Assembly (NCBI GenBank): GCA_023382935.1
Contig: JAHDXL010000002.1
Coordinates: 1-64,000 of the forward strand
Length of the DNA: 64,000 bases
Direction: 5' to 3'
DNA from: Phycisphaerales bacterium
Lineage (GTDB): Bacteria > Planctomycetota > Phycisphaerae > Phycisphaerales > UBA1924
Shown here: one piece after another, positions 29,002-37,937 of the stretch
Numbering within the stretch: the stretch's first letter is position 1
Layout: every line of letters begins with the position of its first letter
Notes under the pieces: model-generated
The model's database searches: none
What the model saw: only the letters and a program-made list of their open reading frames with translations
What the model was told of the DNA's origin: nothing
Translations under genes and position numbers: made by a program

Positions 29002-29967
29002 ATGAGCGTTTCCCGGTCCATCCAGACTCCCCGTCACGCGCCGGGCGCGATCGCCGTGGTGCGGCTGGCCGGTGAGGACTTGGATAACTGCCTGCGTGGC
29101 CTCGGCCTCGGACCCGCGCCTGTCGGCTCCGCACGCCTGGTGGACATTCTCGGCGTCGATCGCGGACTGGTGGTGCGATGGTCGCCCGGTGTGGCCGACC
29201 TGTGCGTCCACGGCGGGCTGGGCGTGCTCGACGCTCTGGATGCACGCCTGCGAGAGCACGGGCTGAGCGAACAAACGGAGTTGGATTGGCGGAACGAAAC
29301 AAACTGGCGCGCCGCGTGGCCCGAGGCGAGAGATGAAATCGAGGCCCGGATGCTGGAGGCGCTGTCCCAGGCCGTCAGTCCGCGCGCGGTCGACGCGCTG
29401 CTTGCCCAGCCGGCGCGGTGGCGGGCCCGTCGCCAGGGCGACCTGCTCGCTGACGGCACGGTGCTGCGGCGACTGCTGCACGCGCCGCTGGTGGTGATAT
29501 GGGGCGCGCCGAACATCGGCAAATCGACCTTGCTCAACGCGCTGGCGCGGGAGCAGGTGGGGCTGGTGGCCGACATGCCCGGCACCACGCGCGACGCGGT
29601 GGGGGCCACGGTGCTGCTCGACGGATTGGCGGTGCGCATGCTCGACGCCCCTGGCATCGCCGCGGGAGGCGCGGGGAGCGAGCCGGATCCACTCGTAGCC
29701 GATGCGGTGTCCATCGCGCGCGAACTCGTGGCCGAGGCCGACCTGGTGCTCTGCTGCGGAGACGCGACGCACGAGCCGCTGCCGATCGAACAGGCCCACT
29801 TGCGCGTGGCCCTGCGTGCCGACGCGGCCACGCCCGCGTGGAGTCACGACGCGCTGGTCTCCGGTCACACGGGACAGGGACTGAGCGCCCTTGCGCTGCT
29901 GATCCGCCAGACGCTCGTGCCCGATGCGGCGATGAAGGATGAGAGGGCGTGGAAGTTCTGGGAGTGA
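29002..29967 (+). CDS. short, degenerate MnmE-like GTPase
   Basis: About 321 residues, against ~450 for MnmE, the GTPase that modifies the wobble uridine of some tRNAs. ATG at 29002 aligns with the usual MnmE N-terminus (GAIAVVRLAG); a GTG at 28972 would extend it. An N-terminal TrmE-like part ends with VHGGLGVLDALDARL. Helices follow, then a G domain: G1 GAPNIGKST (~170-178), G2 DMPGTTRD, G3 DAPG, and a G5-like SGHTGQGLSAL. Two key elements are missing. The G4 NKxD is replaced by ALRAD. The C-terminal helical segment with the catalytic CxGK motif is absent; the protein ends KFWE. It may be a diverged paralogue with another role. Whether a full mnmE exists elsewhere cannot be seen. Confidence 0.8.
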   Translation: MSVSRSIQTPRHAPGAIAVVRLAGEDLDNCLRGLGLGPAPVGSARLVDILGVDRGLVVRWSPGVADLCVHGGLGVLDALDARLREHGLSEQTELDWRNETNWRAAWPEARDEIEARMLEALSQAVSPRAVDALLAQPARWRARRQGDLLADGTVLRRLLHAPLVVIWGAPNIGKSTLLNALAREQVGLVADMPGTTRDAVGATVLLDGLAVRMLDAPGIAAGGAGSEPDPLVADAVSIARELVAEADLVLCCGDATHEPLPIEQAHLRVALRADAATPAWSHDALVSGHTGQGLSALALLIRQTLVPDAAMKDERAWKFWE

Positions 29968-29991
29968 AGCCGGCCTGGCACCGGGGTCATG

Positions 29992-30034
29992 GCTCTGCAT
30001 CACGATGGCACGCGTGCCAATGCGTATGCAGAGC
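29992..30034. repeat. 43-base nested inverted repeat
   Basis: Outer arms GCTCTGCAT (29992-30000) and ATGCAGAGC (30026-30034) are perfectly complementary. Inside lies a 14-base perfect palindrome, TGGCACGCGTGCCA (30006-30019). No T tract follows, so it is not an obvious terminator, although it lies 24 bases past the MnmE-like gene. It could fold as an RNA hairpin or DNA cruciform. Confidence 0.7.
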
Positions 30035-30116
30035 ACGTCGGGGAGAGTGCGTCCGGGGAGATTCAGCGGTTCCGCGGAGGCGGGGAGCAAGGCGTCTCGG
30101 ATGGCGCCCAAATGTG

Positions 30117-30143
30117 CATCAAGCGGCCGTGACGGGCTTGATG
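30117..30143. repeat. 8-bp-arm inverted repeat
   Basis: CATCAAGC (30117-30124) and GCTTGATG (30136-30143) form a perfect 8-bp stem around an 11-base loop. No T run follows. Confidence 0.5.
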
Positions 30144-30359
30144 ATGCGGCTGCGACCTTGTCGACGCGGGGCCAAGCCCGCACGCGTCCGTGGCCCCGAG
30201 GCCAGAAAGCCCTTACAGTTGCGATTTGGCTGACCAAAGAGTGCAATGTCCGAATAGGGCTGGCACGTCAGGCAGGCGCCGGGCATACTGCGTATTGGTC
30301 TGCCTCGCCGCCGCACGGGTCAGTGCCGGCGTGAGAGGGTGGCGGCATGGGCGCAGTGG

Positions 30360-30378
30360 CACGGGCGTCCCGCCCGTG
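30360..30378. repeat. REP-like palindrome (noncoding copy)
   Basis: CACGGGCG, loop TCC, CGCCCGTG: a perfect 8-bp inverted repeat. Its inner 17 bases are identical to 13377-13393 inside the DUF58 gene. The match of both stem and loop suggests a dispersed element rather than chance. Confidence 0.6.
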
Positions 30379-30679
30379 GGGCGAGCGTCGGCGCGTACGC
30401 CGACGTGATGAGTCCATCGGGCTTGCTCGACGGCTCGGGAGGGTTGTCGGAGTGGGCAGAGGACGCGACGGTCACGCTCTATTCTCGGCTCGTGAAACGG
30501 TCGAGTTGGTCCCTGACGACCTCGTTCGATGCCGTTGACCGTATCCTCATCGCTTCGCCGACTTTTCCGGGCCATGGTCTCCGCTTGGTGTCGGCCATTC
30601 CATCGCCGCTATCTCTGTCCCCGTGTCTGTTCGCATTCGTTTCATTTCGTTCCAAACGTCCTCCACGGAACGGAACACC

Positions 30680-31696
30680 ATGAATTCTCCGACCAGCCTG
30701 TCGATTGCCTGCTTCCACGGACTTGCCGCTTTGCTCTGCTCGATTGTGCAGGCGCAGACCTGACTGTTCACTTTCAGCCATAACGTCGATTCGCTGACGT
30801 ACACCTGCACGGAGATTATGACTGGTGTGTTCGACCTGAAGATCGCCGTTACCGACGACGGGTCGCCGACGGTCGCGGTCATTGTGAACGACCTGCCAGG
30901 TGGTGGATCCCCCGCGATTCGCGATCTGGTGTTCGAACTTATCGAGCCCTCCGGCGCCGGTCCCCATGTGACGGCAACCGTGGCTGGTCCGGCGGGTGAT
31001 CCTGAGAATCTGGCGGGCCTGTCTTCCGTCTCGGTGGAGACATCCACTGGTGGAGAACTGTACTTGGAGGAGTTGATCGTAGCGGGTAATCTCGGTTCGA
31101 TCGCTGTGCATCGGCTGGAGAGTTTGCGTGTCCTGGGGGACGTGACGGGAGATATCACGATTCTCGAAATCGTCGGCTTCTTCAGCGGACGAATCGGGAT
31201 CGCCGACATCGATGGTGACCTTCTCGGCTCGATTCGGTTTGACATCCACGACGGCGAATCTGTCGTGGGTGTGCTTTCTGTCGGAGGTGATATTGGATCC
31301 GCGACTGCACCTGTGCTGATCCATGAGGGCAAGAGCATCGGACTTATATCATGCAACAATCTGCACGGCGACGTGTACACCGAGTACGCAGGCATTCTCC
31401 GACGATTGGAAACAAGGGGTGTCCTCGAAGGTGATGCTCATTCGGCTCGGATTAGGATCGCAGAAGGAGTGGGTGGCAACGGCGACCCCGGCGCCTTCAT
31501 CGGATGCGGTGACTACAAGAACATGTTGTCCTGCACAGTCGCACTCGTTGGCGACATCGACATCCCGGGCAACATCGGGGGCGAGGGCATTGTGCAGACG
31601 GCCAGTGTCCCGAGCGGCTACGGTATTACTGTCGGCGGGGACGTGGAGGAGGGCGGCGAGGTCCAAGTCCTGGGCGATCTGGCCCGATCCCATGAC
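30680..31696 (+). pseudogene. broken gene for a secreted beta-rich repeat protein
   Basis: ATG at 30680 begins a clear signal peptide (MNSPTSLSIACFHGLAALLC..., ending VQAQT), but codon 28 is TGA (30761-30763). The same frame then continues with coherent protein sequence (LFTFSHNVDSLTYTCTE, then MTGVFDLKIAVTDDG from 30818). The body has repeated strand-turn units such as LRVLGDVTGDITILE, GIADIDGDLLGSIRF and VALVGDIDIPGNIGGEG, suggesting a right-handed beta-helix or similar solenoid. Homologous-looking sequence stops near 31690. The frame itself stays open to 32650, but from there it only mirrors the lipoprotein gene on the other strand, so the original 3' end seems lost. A TGG-to-TGA change is the simplest reading. 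A remnant could still be made from ATG 30818, but without export. Confidence 0.7.
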
Positions 31697-32536
31697 TCAC
31701 GGGTACATCGAGTGGCGCAGCCCGACGGAGTACTTCTCCGGGTTGTCCACCACGCGGACGCGGGCGTCGCCCGAGAGCGTGCGCAGGGTGATGGGGTTGG
31801 ACGAAGCGTTCCAGACGCCGGTCCAGTGCATGGTGTCGGCCTTTACGTCCGTCGTGCGGCCGAACTTGGAGGAGAAGAAGACCTTGCCCTGATCGGTCTG
31901 CAGGTCGATCGTGCCAGCAGAGCCGCCGTCCAGGACGAGGTCGACCCAGCCGTCGGAGGTGCGGAGGTTGATGGGGTCGGTGATGTCGCGGGAGGTCTTG
32001 ACCTCGATGGAGCCACCTGGCCCGAAGTCGAAGCCGCTCTCGATGGTGTGGGCGCCCCCGGCGCCGACCACCTTGACCAGTCCTCCGGCGTTGCGGATGA
32101 ACACCCCGTCGCAGGCGGGCAGGAGGATGCGGATGTCAACGCGGACGGGCGGGTCGACGTCGGGACCGGCCTGCGAGAGGACGCGGAGGATGGAGTGACC
32201 CTCCTCGACGACGTGCTCAGCCACCACCCAGTCCTCGTTCTTGACCTCTTCCCACTCATCCTTGGAGTACTTGCCGCGCCAGGAGGCTCGGGCGAAGACA
32301 TGGGCGGCGTCATAGCGGTCGGAGACGAGGACGGTGACCGAGCCGTTGAGATTCTCGACATCAACGGCGATGCGGCGGTCCGTGGTGATGGCCTCGCCGC
32401 GGATGGGCAGCGTGTCGGAGGCCGGGGTGGAAAGTCCGTCGGGTCGGAGTTTGTGCCAGCGAGCACACCCACTCATATTGGGGAGCACAAGAGTCAAGAT
32501 GATGGAAGAGGCGGCGAGGACGGGAGCGATGCGCAT
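31697..32536 (-). CDS. DUF4097-like lipoprotein
   Basis: A 279-residue predicted lipoprotein. ATG at 32536 leads into a signal peptide with lipobox LPNMSGC. The mature part is beta-rich with strand repeats: ITTDRRIAVDVENLNGSVTV, GGSIEVKTSRDITDPINLRTSDGWVDL, GTIDLQTDQGKVFF, NPITLRTLSGDARVRV. This resembles the DUF4097/adhesin-like beta solenoid. It ends within a few bases of the broken gene on the other strand; whether its own C-terminus is original cannot be decided from one sequence. Confidence 0.75.
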   Translation of the reverse strand: MRIAPVLAASSIILTLVLPNMSGCARWHKLRPDGLSTPASDTLPIRGEAITTDRRIAVDVENLNGSVTVLVSDRYDAAHVFARASWRGKYSKDEWEEVKNEDWVVAEHVVEEGHSILRVLSQAGPDVDPPVRVDIRILLPACDGVFIRNAGGLVKVVGAGGAHTIESGFDFGPGGSIEVKTSRDITDPINLRTSDGWVDLVLDGGSAGTIDLQTDQGKVFFSSKFGRTTDVKADTMHWTGVWNASSNPITLRTLSGDARVRVVDNPEKYSVGLRHSMYP

Positions 32537-32986
32537 GAGGAGGTTCCGTGGGGAGGTTGTGTGAGCACTACCTGTTTCGGCCGGACGGGGTTCGCGGCTG
32601 CGAGGATTCGCCAAGGGGAAGATGGTACACCGGGGCGGGAAGGTGTGTGAGGAGTTGGTTATACTGAAGTCGCAGGAAGGAGCCCCGGAGCGTGGTCGGG
32701 GCCTGACAAGAGACGAATTCCGGCCTGGTCGCTGGACGGGCTGATGGTGTTCGCAAAGTTACCCCTGGGATCTAGGATTCCAGAAGAGAGACTCGTGGCA
32801 ATGGACGCGACGTGCGGTCTTGGAGTGCGTGGGGGCGTGCTGAGGCCAACGCATGCGTGCGGGCGACGAGATTCGACGATGTGGAGAGCGTGAAGCAGGG
32901 GGACGCGGCGACATCATCGTGACCTGGGTCGAACGACGGGCCGGATCGGGCGAGGCGCAAGCGCCGATACGGACGAGGGTCGTCGC
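32537..32986. other. intergenic region upstream of RNase Y
   Basis: About 450 bases without a convincing gene. TATACT around 32658 is a good -10 match and could drive rny, but I see no clear -35 at the right distance. The region also holds the start of the divergent lipoprotein gene's promoter. Confidence 0.4.
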
Positions 32987-34573
32987 ATGGATGTTGCGAC
33001 ATTGGCGGAAATCAGCGCGGGCGAAATCATCCTGATGGTGCTGATCGGGGTGGTGGCGCTGGTGTTGGGATTCCTGGCAGCGGGGTTTGTGACCGGTCGA
33101 ACGGTGGGGCAGGCCCGCGCCGAGGCCGAGGAAATCAAGAAGAGCGCGCGGCGCGACGGCGAAGCCGAGGCTGAGAAGATCCGACTCGAGGCCGAGCGCA
33201 AGGCGCTGGAACGCCAGCAGGCGCTGGACGCGGAGATCGCCGGCGCTCGTGCCGAGTTGAAGGAGACGGAGCGCCGCCTGACCAAGCGGGAGGATTTGTT
33301 CGACCGCAAGGAAGAGACGCTGGCGCAGAAGGAGCAACAACTCACCAAAACCGGTGAGTTGTTGCGGGAACGTGAAGCCAAGGTGAGCGCCCTGGAAGAG
33401 AAGGCCGGTGATCTGGTAGCCGAGCAGACCGCGATGCTCGAGCGAATCAGCAAACTGGACCAGTCGCAGGCAAAGGAGATCCTGCTGGCACGGGTGGAGG
33501 AAAACGCCCGACACGACGTGGCCAAGGTGGTGCGGCGGATCACGGAGGAGGCCGAGGAAAGGGCCAAGGAGCGTGCCCGGGAAATCACCCTGATGGCGAT
33601 TCAGCGCTACGCGACTGAGCACACCTCGGAGTCGACGGTGCGCACGGTGGCGATTCCGTCGGATGACATGAAGGGGCGGATCATCGGGCGCGAGGGTCGG
33701 AACATCCGGGCGATCGAAAAGGTGACCGGGGTGGACATCATCGTGGATGACACGCCGGGTGTGATCGTAGTGTCCTGCTTTGACAAGGTGCGGCAGGCCA
33801 TTGCGGTCGAGTCGCTGGAGCGGCTGATCGCCGATGGGCGGCTGCACCCGACGCGGATCGAGGAAGTGGTCGAGAAGGTGCGCTCGGAGATCAATGAGCG
33901 GATCACCAAGGCGGGCAAGGACGCGGCCTTGGAGGTGAATGTCCGTGGGCTGCACCCGAAGATCATCGACGCGATGGGGCGGCTGCACTATCGCACGAGT
34001 TACGGGCAGAACGTGCTTCGGCACTCGGTCGAGGTGGCGTACGTGAGCCAGATCATCGCCGACATGCTGGGGCTGGACGGCACGCTGGCGCGGCGGTGCG
34101 GGTTCCTGCACGACATCGGGAAGGCGATGGACCACGAGATGGAGGGTGGACACCCGAAGATTGGCATGGATTTTGCGCGCCAGTATGGCGAGCGCGACGA
34201 GGCCGTGCTGAACGCCATCGGCGGGCATCACGCGGACATCCCGGCGACGACGTTTTACACGCCGATCGTGATGGCGGCCGACGCGGTGAGCAGTGCGCGA
34301 CCGGGAGCGCGGCGCGAGTCGATGGAGCGGTACGTGCAGCGCCTGCAGGAGTTGCAGGACATCGCGATGGAGCAGCGGGGGGTGGAGGAGGCCTACGCGA
34401 TCCAGGCGGGGCGCGAGGTGCGGGTGATGGTCAACGCGGAGCGCGTCAACGACGACGAGGCGTACCTGATCGCGTACAACATCGCCAGGCGGGTGAGTGA
34501 GGAGATGACATTCCCCGGCGAGATCAAGGTCACGGTGCTGCGCGAGACACGGGCCATCGAAGTCGCGCGGTGA
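32987..34573 (+). CDS. rny: ribonuclease Y
   Basis: A membrane-anchored endoribonuclease that initiates mRNA decay, 528 residues, full length. An N-terminal membrane helix (~13-34) is followed by a long charged coiled coil (~40-195), a KH domain with GRIIGREGRNIRAIE (~229-243) and an HD domain with RHSVEVA and FLHDIGKAMDHE (~375). All family features are intact. ATG at 32987 begins MDVATLAEIS. Monocistronic, convergent with the PilZ-like gene. Confidence 0.96.
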   Translation: MDVATLAEISAGEIILMVLIGVVALVLGFLAAGFVTGRTVGQARAEAEEIKKSARRDGEAEAEKIRLEAERKALERQQALDAEIAGARAELKETERRLTKREDLFDRKEETLAQKEQQLTKTGELLREREAKVSALEEKAGDLVAEQTAMLERISKLDQSQAKEILLARVEENARHDVAKVVRRITEEAEERAKERAREITLMAIQRYATEHTSESTVRTVAIPSDDMKGRIIGREGRNIRAIEKVTGVDIIVDDTPGVIVVSCFDKVRQAIAVESLERLIADGRLHPTRIEEVVEKVRSEINERITKAGKDAALEVNVRGLHPKIIDAMGRLHYRTSYGQNVLRHSVEVAYVSQIIADMLGLDGTLARRCGFLHDIGKAMDHEMEGGHPKIGMDFARQYGERDEAVLNAIGGHHADIPATTFYTPIVMAADAVSSARPGARRESMERYVQRLQELQDIAMEQRGVEEAYAIQAGREVRVMVNAERVNDDEAYLIAYNIARRVSEEMTFPGEIKVTVLRETRAIEVAR

Positions 34574-34663
34574 GGTTGCGAAGACTGTGCGCCCCGATTC
34601 GGTGATCCGTGTGGGATGACCAGCCGACATGCCGGGGATCCGTCGCAAGGCCTCTCGGCTATC

Positions 34664-34680
34664 TCGATGCTGCGCATCGA
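34664..34680. terminator. possible terminator between rny and the PilZ-like gene
   Basis: TCGATGC and GCATCGA form a perfect 7-bp stem with loop TGC, followed by a pyrimidine-rich but not T-rich stretch. The location between convergent genes suggests termination. Confidence 0.4.
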
Positions 34681-34729
34681 TCTGCCTTCTCCCCCGGAGG
34701 AGGAAGGTGCACATCGGGACCGTTCTGTC

Positions 34730-35638
34730 TCAGGCCGCCTTGCGTTGCGGGACCGACTGCATGAGTTTCATGCAGCGTTCGACCTGCTCGATGATGAAGG
34801 TGCGGTGCTCGGGGTTGTGTGAGAAGTCGAAGGCGAAGCCGGCGTGCAGGGTCTGGCTAGAGTCCGTGTGGACGTGGGCCAGGCGCGCGGTGACGGCCAG
34901 GGGCGCCGGGATCCACGGACGCAGGTCGAGGCGCATCCAGTAGAGGTTGCGGGTGTCGAGGTCGATGCGCGAGGAGGGCTCGAAGCGCACGCCGATTCCG
35001 CCGCCTCCGATGTTGGCGAGCATGCCAGGCGAGCAGGGCCCGACGGCGGGGAGCAGTGCGGCTTCGAGGGCGGCCGAAGGCTCGCCCTCGGATCGGGCCT
35101 TGAGCAGTTCGTTGATGCGGGCGCGGTTGGCCAGTTCGGCGGGGATGGTACTGTCGGGGTCGAGCAGCGTCCAGCATTGCACGCTGGGCAGGTGAAACTC
35201 GGCGGTGGACAGGCGGTCGCTGACGCGGCGCCGGCAACGCTCGACTTCGGTTGGCGTGGCGATGCGCAGTGCGGGGAAGAAGCGCTTTCCGACCTGGATC
35301 TGAGTTTCGCCCAGAGCGGTGCTGGAGAACATCCACCGGTTCTGACCGATGGCCATGACAGCGCGGAGCGGCGTGCCGGGGGCGATGCGGAAACTGGAGC
35401 CGAGCGCCCCGGGCATTTCCAGGGTGAGCGAGCCATCGGTGACTTCATAGAGCCGGACGCGCCAGACCAGCGAGCCGGGGGTCTGGAGTGTGGGCGAGCC
35501 ATCGTCGGCCTGTTCGCCGACGGGTGCGTGCGTTTCAGGTGGAGAATGGTCGATGGCGATTTCGAGTCCGCCGCCCCGTTCGAGGATCTGCTCGAGACAC
35601 TCGCGCCAGCGTGCGGTCCGTGATCGTCTTGCGCCCAC
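34730..35638 (-). CDS. PilZ/YcgR-like protein
   Basis: About 302 residues. GTG at 35638 is chosen because AAAGGAGT lies seven bases upstream; the frame stays open to 35893 but that sequence is not protein-like. An N-terminal beta domain (VWRVRLYEVTDGSLTLEMPGA ... WMFSSTALG) resembles the YcgR N-domain. It is followed by RCRRRVSDR, placed like the c-di-GMP-binding RxxxR motif, and a PilZ barrel (GVRFEPSSRIDLDT ... HAGFAFDFS). In the second motif, NIGGGGIG replaces the usual (D/N)xSxxG serine with Gly, so c-di-GMP binding is uncertain. A flagellar or motility role is possible, since fliM is in the same window. Confidence 0.7.
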   Translation of the reverse strand: MGARRSRTARWRECLEQILERGGGLEIAIDHSPPETHAPVGEQADDGSPTLQTPGSLVWRVRLYEVTDGSLTLEMPGALGSSFRIAPGTPLRAVMAIGQNRWMFSSTALGETQIQVGKRFFPALRIATPTEVERCRRRVSDRLSTAEFHLPSVQCWTLLDPDSTIPAELANRARINELLKARSEGEPSAALEAALLPAVGPCSPGMLANIGGGGIGVRFEPSSRIDLDTRNLYWMRLDLRPWIPAPLAVTARLAHVHTDSSQTLHAGFAFDFSHNPEHRTFIIEQVERCMKLMQSVPQRKAA

Positions 35639-35759
35639 TTTGCGACTCCTTTGGATGGACCATCGGCAAGATCGGCGAGAGCGCAAGGGGATATGAGCAA
35701 AGAGGATGAGGGCTGTACCGGAGTCTTGCGGATTTCGGATTGGAGGGGCAGCCGGCGCG

Positions 35760-37937
35760 TTATCGGGCGCGCCGAAGCACGCGCAGGTCGTGGAGGGCCC
35801 GCGAAGTGGCCAGCGCGGCGTGCGGGGAGAAGCGGGCTTGATACAGGGCCAGCGCCAGGCGTTCGGCAGCCAGCGCCTCCTCGGGATCCACACGGGCCGA
35901 GATCGACCGGACGTGCGTGAGCAGCGGCACGCCTGCCGGCTTGGGCAGGCCGCGTCGGCGCAGTTCGGCCAGCAGGCAAAGGTAGACCGTTCGTGCGTCG
36001 TTTCGCGGCGAGAGGCGCAGGTACAGGTCGTGGAAAAAGAGGCTTAGGTGGTGCAGAATCGCCTGCCGATAGCGCCACGCGAGGAAGACAAGCAGAAACA
36101 GCAGCGCGCACACCATGACGACCGAAGCGACGATCTGGATGAGGACGCGCGGCTCCTGACGCCGGAGTTTGTACGCGAAGTCCTCCACTGCCTGGTCGGG
36201 CGTCCAGTTCACGTTGAGCGCTGCCCGCAACAACGTCTGCTGCCGGTCCGCGTTGAAAGAGACGACCGTGCGGATCCACGCGAACTCGGCGGCGTCAAAC
36301 AGGCGACGGGCCTGGGCGAAGAGCGAGCGAGAAGGCTCGTGCACGCGCTGAAAGTCGGCCGGCGGCGTGGGGTCGAACGTCTGCCAGGCACCCTCCGCGT
36401 ATTCGACCTCGACCCAGGCATGAGCGTTTGACTGCCGGACGATGTAGTGAGCGGCCGGCTCGTTGAACTCGGTGGCGACGTAGCCGGTGATGACGCGCGC
36501 GTTGATGCCCACGGCGCGACAGAGAATGGCCATGGCCGAGGCGTAATACTCGCAGTGCCCGGCCCTGTGATCGAAGAGGAACCACTCGGTCGGATCGCGT
36601 CGAGCGGGCACCAGTTCGGCTTCGAGGGTATAGACGAAGCCGGAGTCGAAGTAACGGGCAATGGCCTCGGCGGCGCGGGTGATCTGCTCGGGCGGGCGAG
36701 TGGAAGGATCAGGATCGAGACCGACGTTGGTGAGGATCTGCGTGGCCAGATCGGCAAAGCGCCGGGAGTTGAGGTTGGGGGCCTGCACCGGTTCGGCGAT
36801 GGCAGGCGGCCCGGCGCGGGCGAACGCGCGGGGCGACTCGACGTCGCGGGAGCGGATGACGTAGGAGAACTTGCCGCCATCAATCTCGAAGAGGAGCATG
36901 CCATCGTCAAGGGCGGCGTAGACGACCGAAGGCTGGAGCACCTGGATGGAAACCGGGCGCCAGATGCTGAAGGCGTGCGAGCGCGCGCCGCCGGTGTTGC
37001 GGATGGTGATGCGCTGCTCGATGTTCCAGCGGATGGGAGTGCTGCCGATGGTCATGCCGGCCGAACTGCGATCGAGGCGGGCGCGCTGGACATCACGTTC
37101 GGCGCGCGGCTGCGAGCGCGTCCATCGCCCGGAGTCGTACTGATCGAGCACCGCGCCGCGAAGGTAGTAGACGATGCCTTCGGCGCCGAGTGACTGGCCG
37201 TCGGGGTCGAAGACCTGGAGGTCAAGCACCGCGGTGGCCGAGGGCGTGATGAAGCCCGGCGTGCCCAGTTCGACCTCGTCGGAGAATCCCGTGACCTGTC
37301 CGACGCCCGGGTTGCCCCACTGGCCGAAGAGCCCGGCGCCGAGGCGGCGCGGCATGAAGAGAAAGACGAAGATGGAGATGACCATGCCGGCCGCGGCGAT
37401 GGAAAAGACAAGTCGGCGCAGGTGTCGTCCGGCGTGGGGCCCGGCGGGCGCGTGGGTGGGCACGATGCCGTCGGTTGATGCAGCGGGCAGGGCGCACTGG
37501 TGCAGCAACGTGCCGGCGATGAGCAGGACCAGGCACAGGATGAGCAGCACGCCCACGGCAAAGGCGTTGGAGGTGAGGATGGTGCCGATGCCCAGGAATG
37601 CGGTGATCGAGACAATTTGCCCCAGGTCGCGCTGCGTGCGGCGATCCATGATTTTGACGAGCAGCGTAAGCGTGATGATCTCGCAGACGTTGGAGACATT
37701 GAAGCCGGCGGTGAGCATGCGCTGCAGCGAATAGACCAAGATCGCCAGCAGGAGGACGTTGATGCCGATGCGCGGCAGCGGACGCCCGAGCGGAGGCGAG
37801 GTGAGAAACCAGGCGGCGATGGCGCCCGGGACCGCGAGGACGAACAACGCGAGATTGGCGTCGGCCAGGCAGTAGGTGGCGATGGTCAGGACCACAAGCA
37901 GCAGGCCGACGACGTGTTGGAGCCGTGCCAGGTTCAT
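35760..37937 (-). CDS. TgpA-type transglutaminase-like membrane protein
   Basis: About 725 residues. ATG at 37937 overlaps the DUF58 stop by a few bases. Six or so N-terminal helices (residues ~5-225) precede a periplasmic domain and a transglutaminase core: Cys in GHCEYYASAMAILCRAVG (~462), His in NAHAWVEVEY (~507) and Asp in FDPTPP (~523), so the catalytic triad is intact. A C-terminal helix follows (IVASVVMVCALLFLLVFLAW), then a DUF4129-like cytosolic tail. TgpA proteins are usually encoded with DUF58 and MoxR genes; here DUF58 is directly upstream and no MoxR is nearby. Confidence 0.9.
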   Translation of the reverse strand: MNLARLQHVVGLLLVVLTIATYCLADANLALFVLAVPGAIAAWFLTSPPLGRPLPRIGINVLLLAILVYSLQRMLTAGFNVSNVCEIITLTLLVKIMDRRTQRDLGQIVSITAFLGIGTILTSNAFAVGVLLILCLVLLIAGTLLHQCALPAASTDGIVPTHAPAGPHAGRHLRRLVFSIAAAGMVISIFVFLFMPRRLGAGLFGQWGNPGVGQVTGFSDEVELGTPGFITPSATAVLDLQVFDPDGQSLGAEGIVYYLRGAVLDQYDSGRWTRSQPRAERDVQRARLDRSSAGMTIGSTPIRWNIEQRITIRNTGGARSHAFSIWRPVSIQVLQPSVVYAALDDGMLLFEIDGGKFSYVIRSRDVESPRAFARAGPPAIAEPVQAPNLNSRRFADLATQILTNVGLDPDPSTRPPEQITRAAEAIARYFDSGFVYTLEAELVPARRDPTEWFLFDHRAGHCEYYASAMAILCRAVGINARVITGYVATEFNEPAAHYIVRQSNAHAWVEVEYAEGAWQTFDPTPPADFQRVHEPSRSLFAQARRLFDAAEFAWIRTVVSFNADRQQTLLRAALNVNWTPDQAVEDFAYKLRRQEPRVLIQIVASVVMVCALLFLLVFLAWRYRQAILHHLSLFFHDLYLRLSPRNDARTVYLCLLAELRRRGLPKPAGVPLLTHVRSISARVDPEEALAAERLALALYQARFSPHAALATSRALHDLRVLRRAR

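Larger units (their letters stand above)
29968..30679. other. gene-poor region with inverted repeats
   Basis: About 710 bases with no convincing gene. Several open frames exist on both strands, but none has a recognisable protein. It holds two strong inverted repeats (29992-30034, 30117-30143) and a REP-like palindrome (30360-30378), and borders a broken gene. Confidence 0.6.

Noticed and set aside
28129-30246. Minus-strand open frame of 705 codons opposite coaX and the MnmE-like gene
   Set aside because: It mirrors coaX and the GTPase; high Arg/His/Gln content is typical of antisense frames here.
30119-30316. Small minus-strand frame of 65 codons in the gene-poor stretch
   Set aside because: No ribosome site, Arg-rich composition and no family resemblance.
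30761-30763. TGA in the beta-repeat gene as a selenocysteine codon
   Set aside because: It directly follows a signal peptide cleavage site, with no redox motif around it and no selenocysteine machinery in view; a nonsense mutation is simpler.
31697-32650. Continuation of the beta-repeat gene to 32650
   Set aside because: From 31697 the translated sequence has none of the repeat pattern and mirrors the lipoprotein on the other strand.
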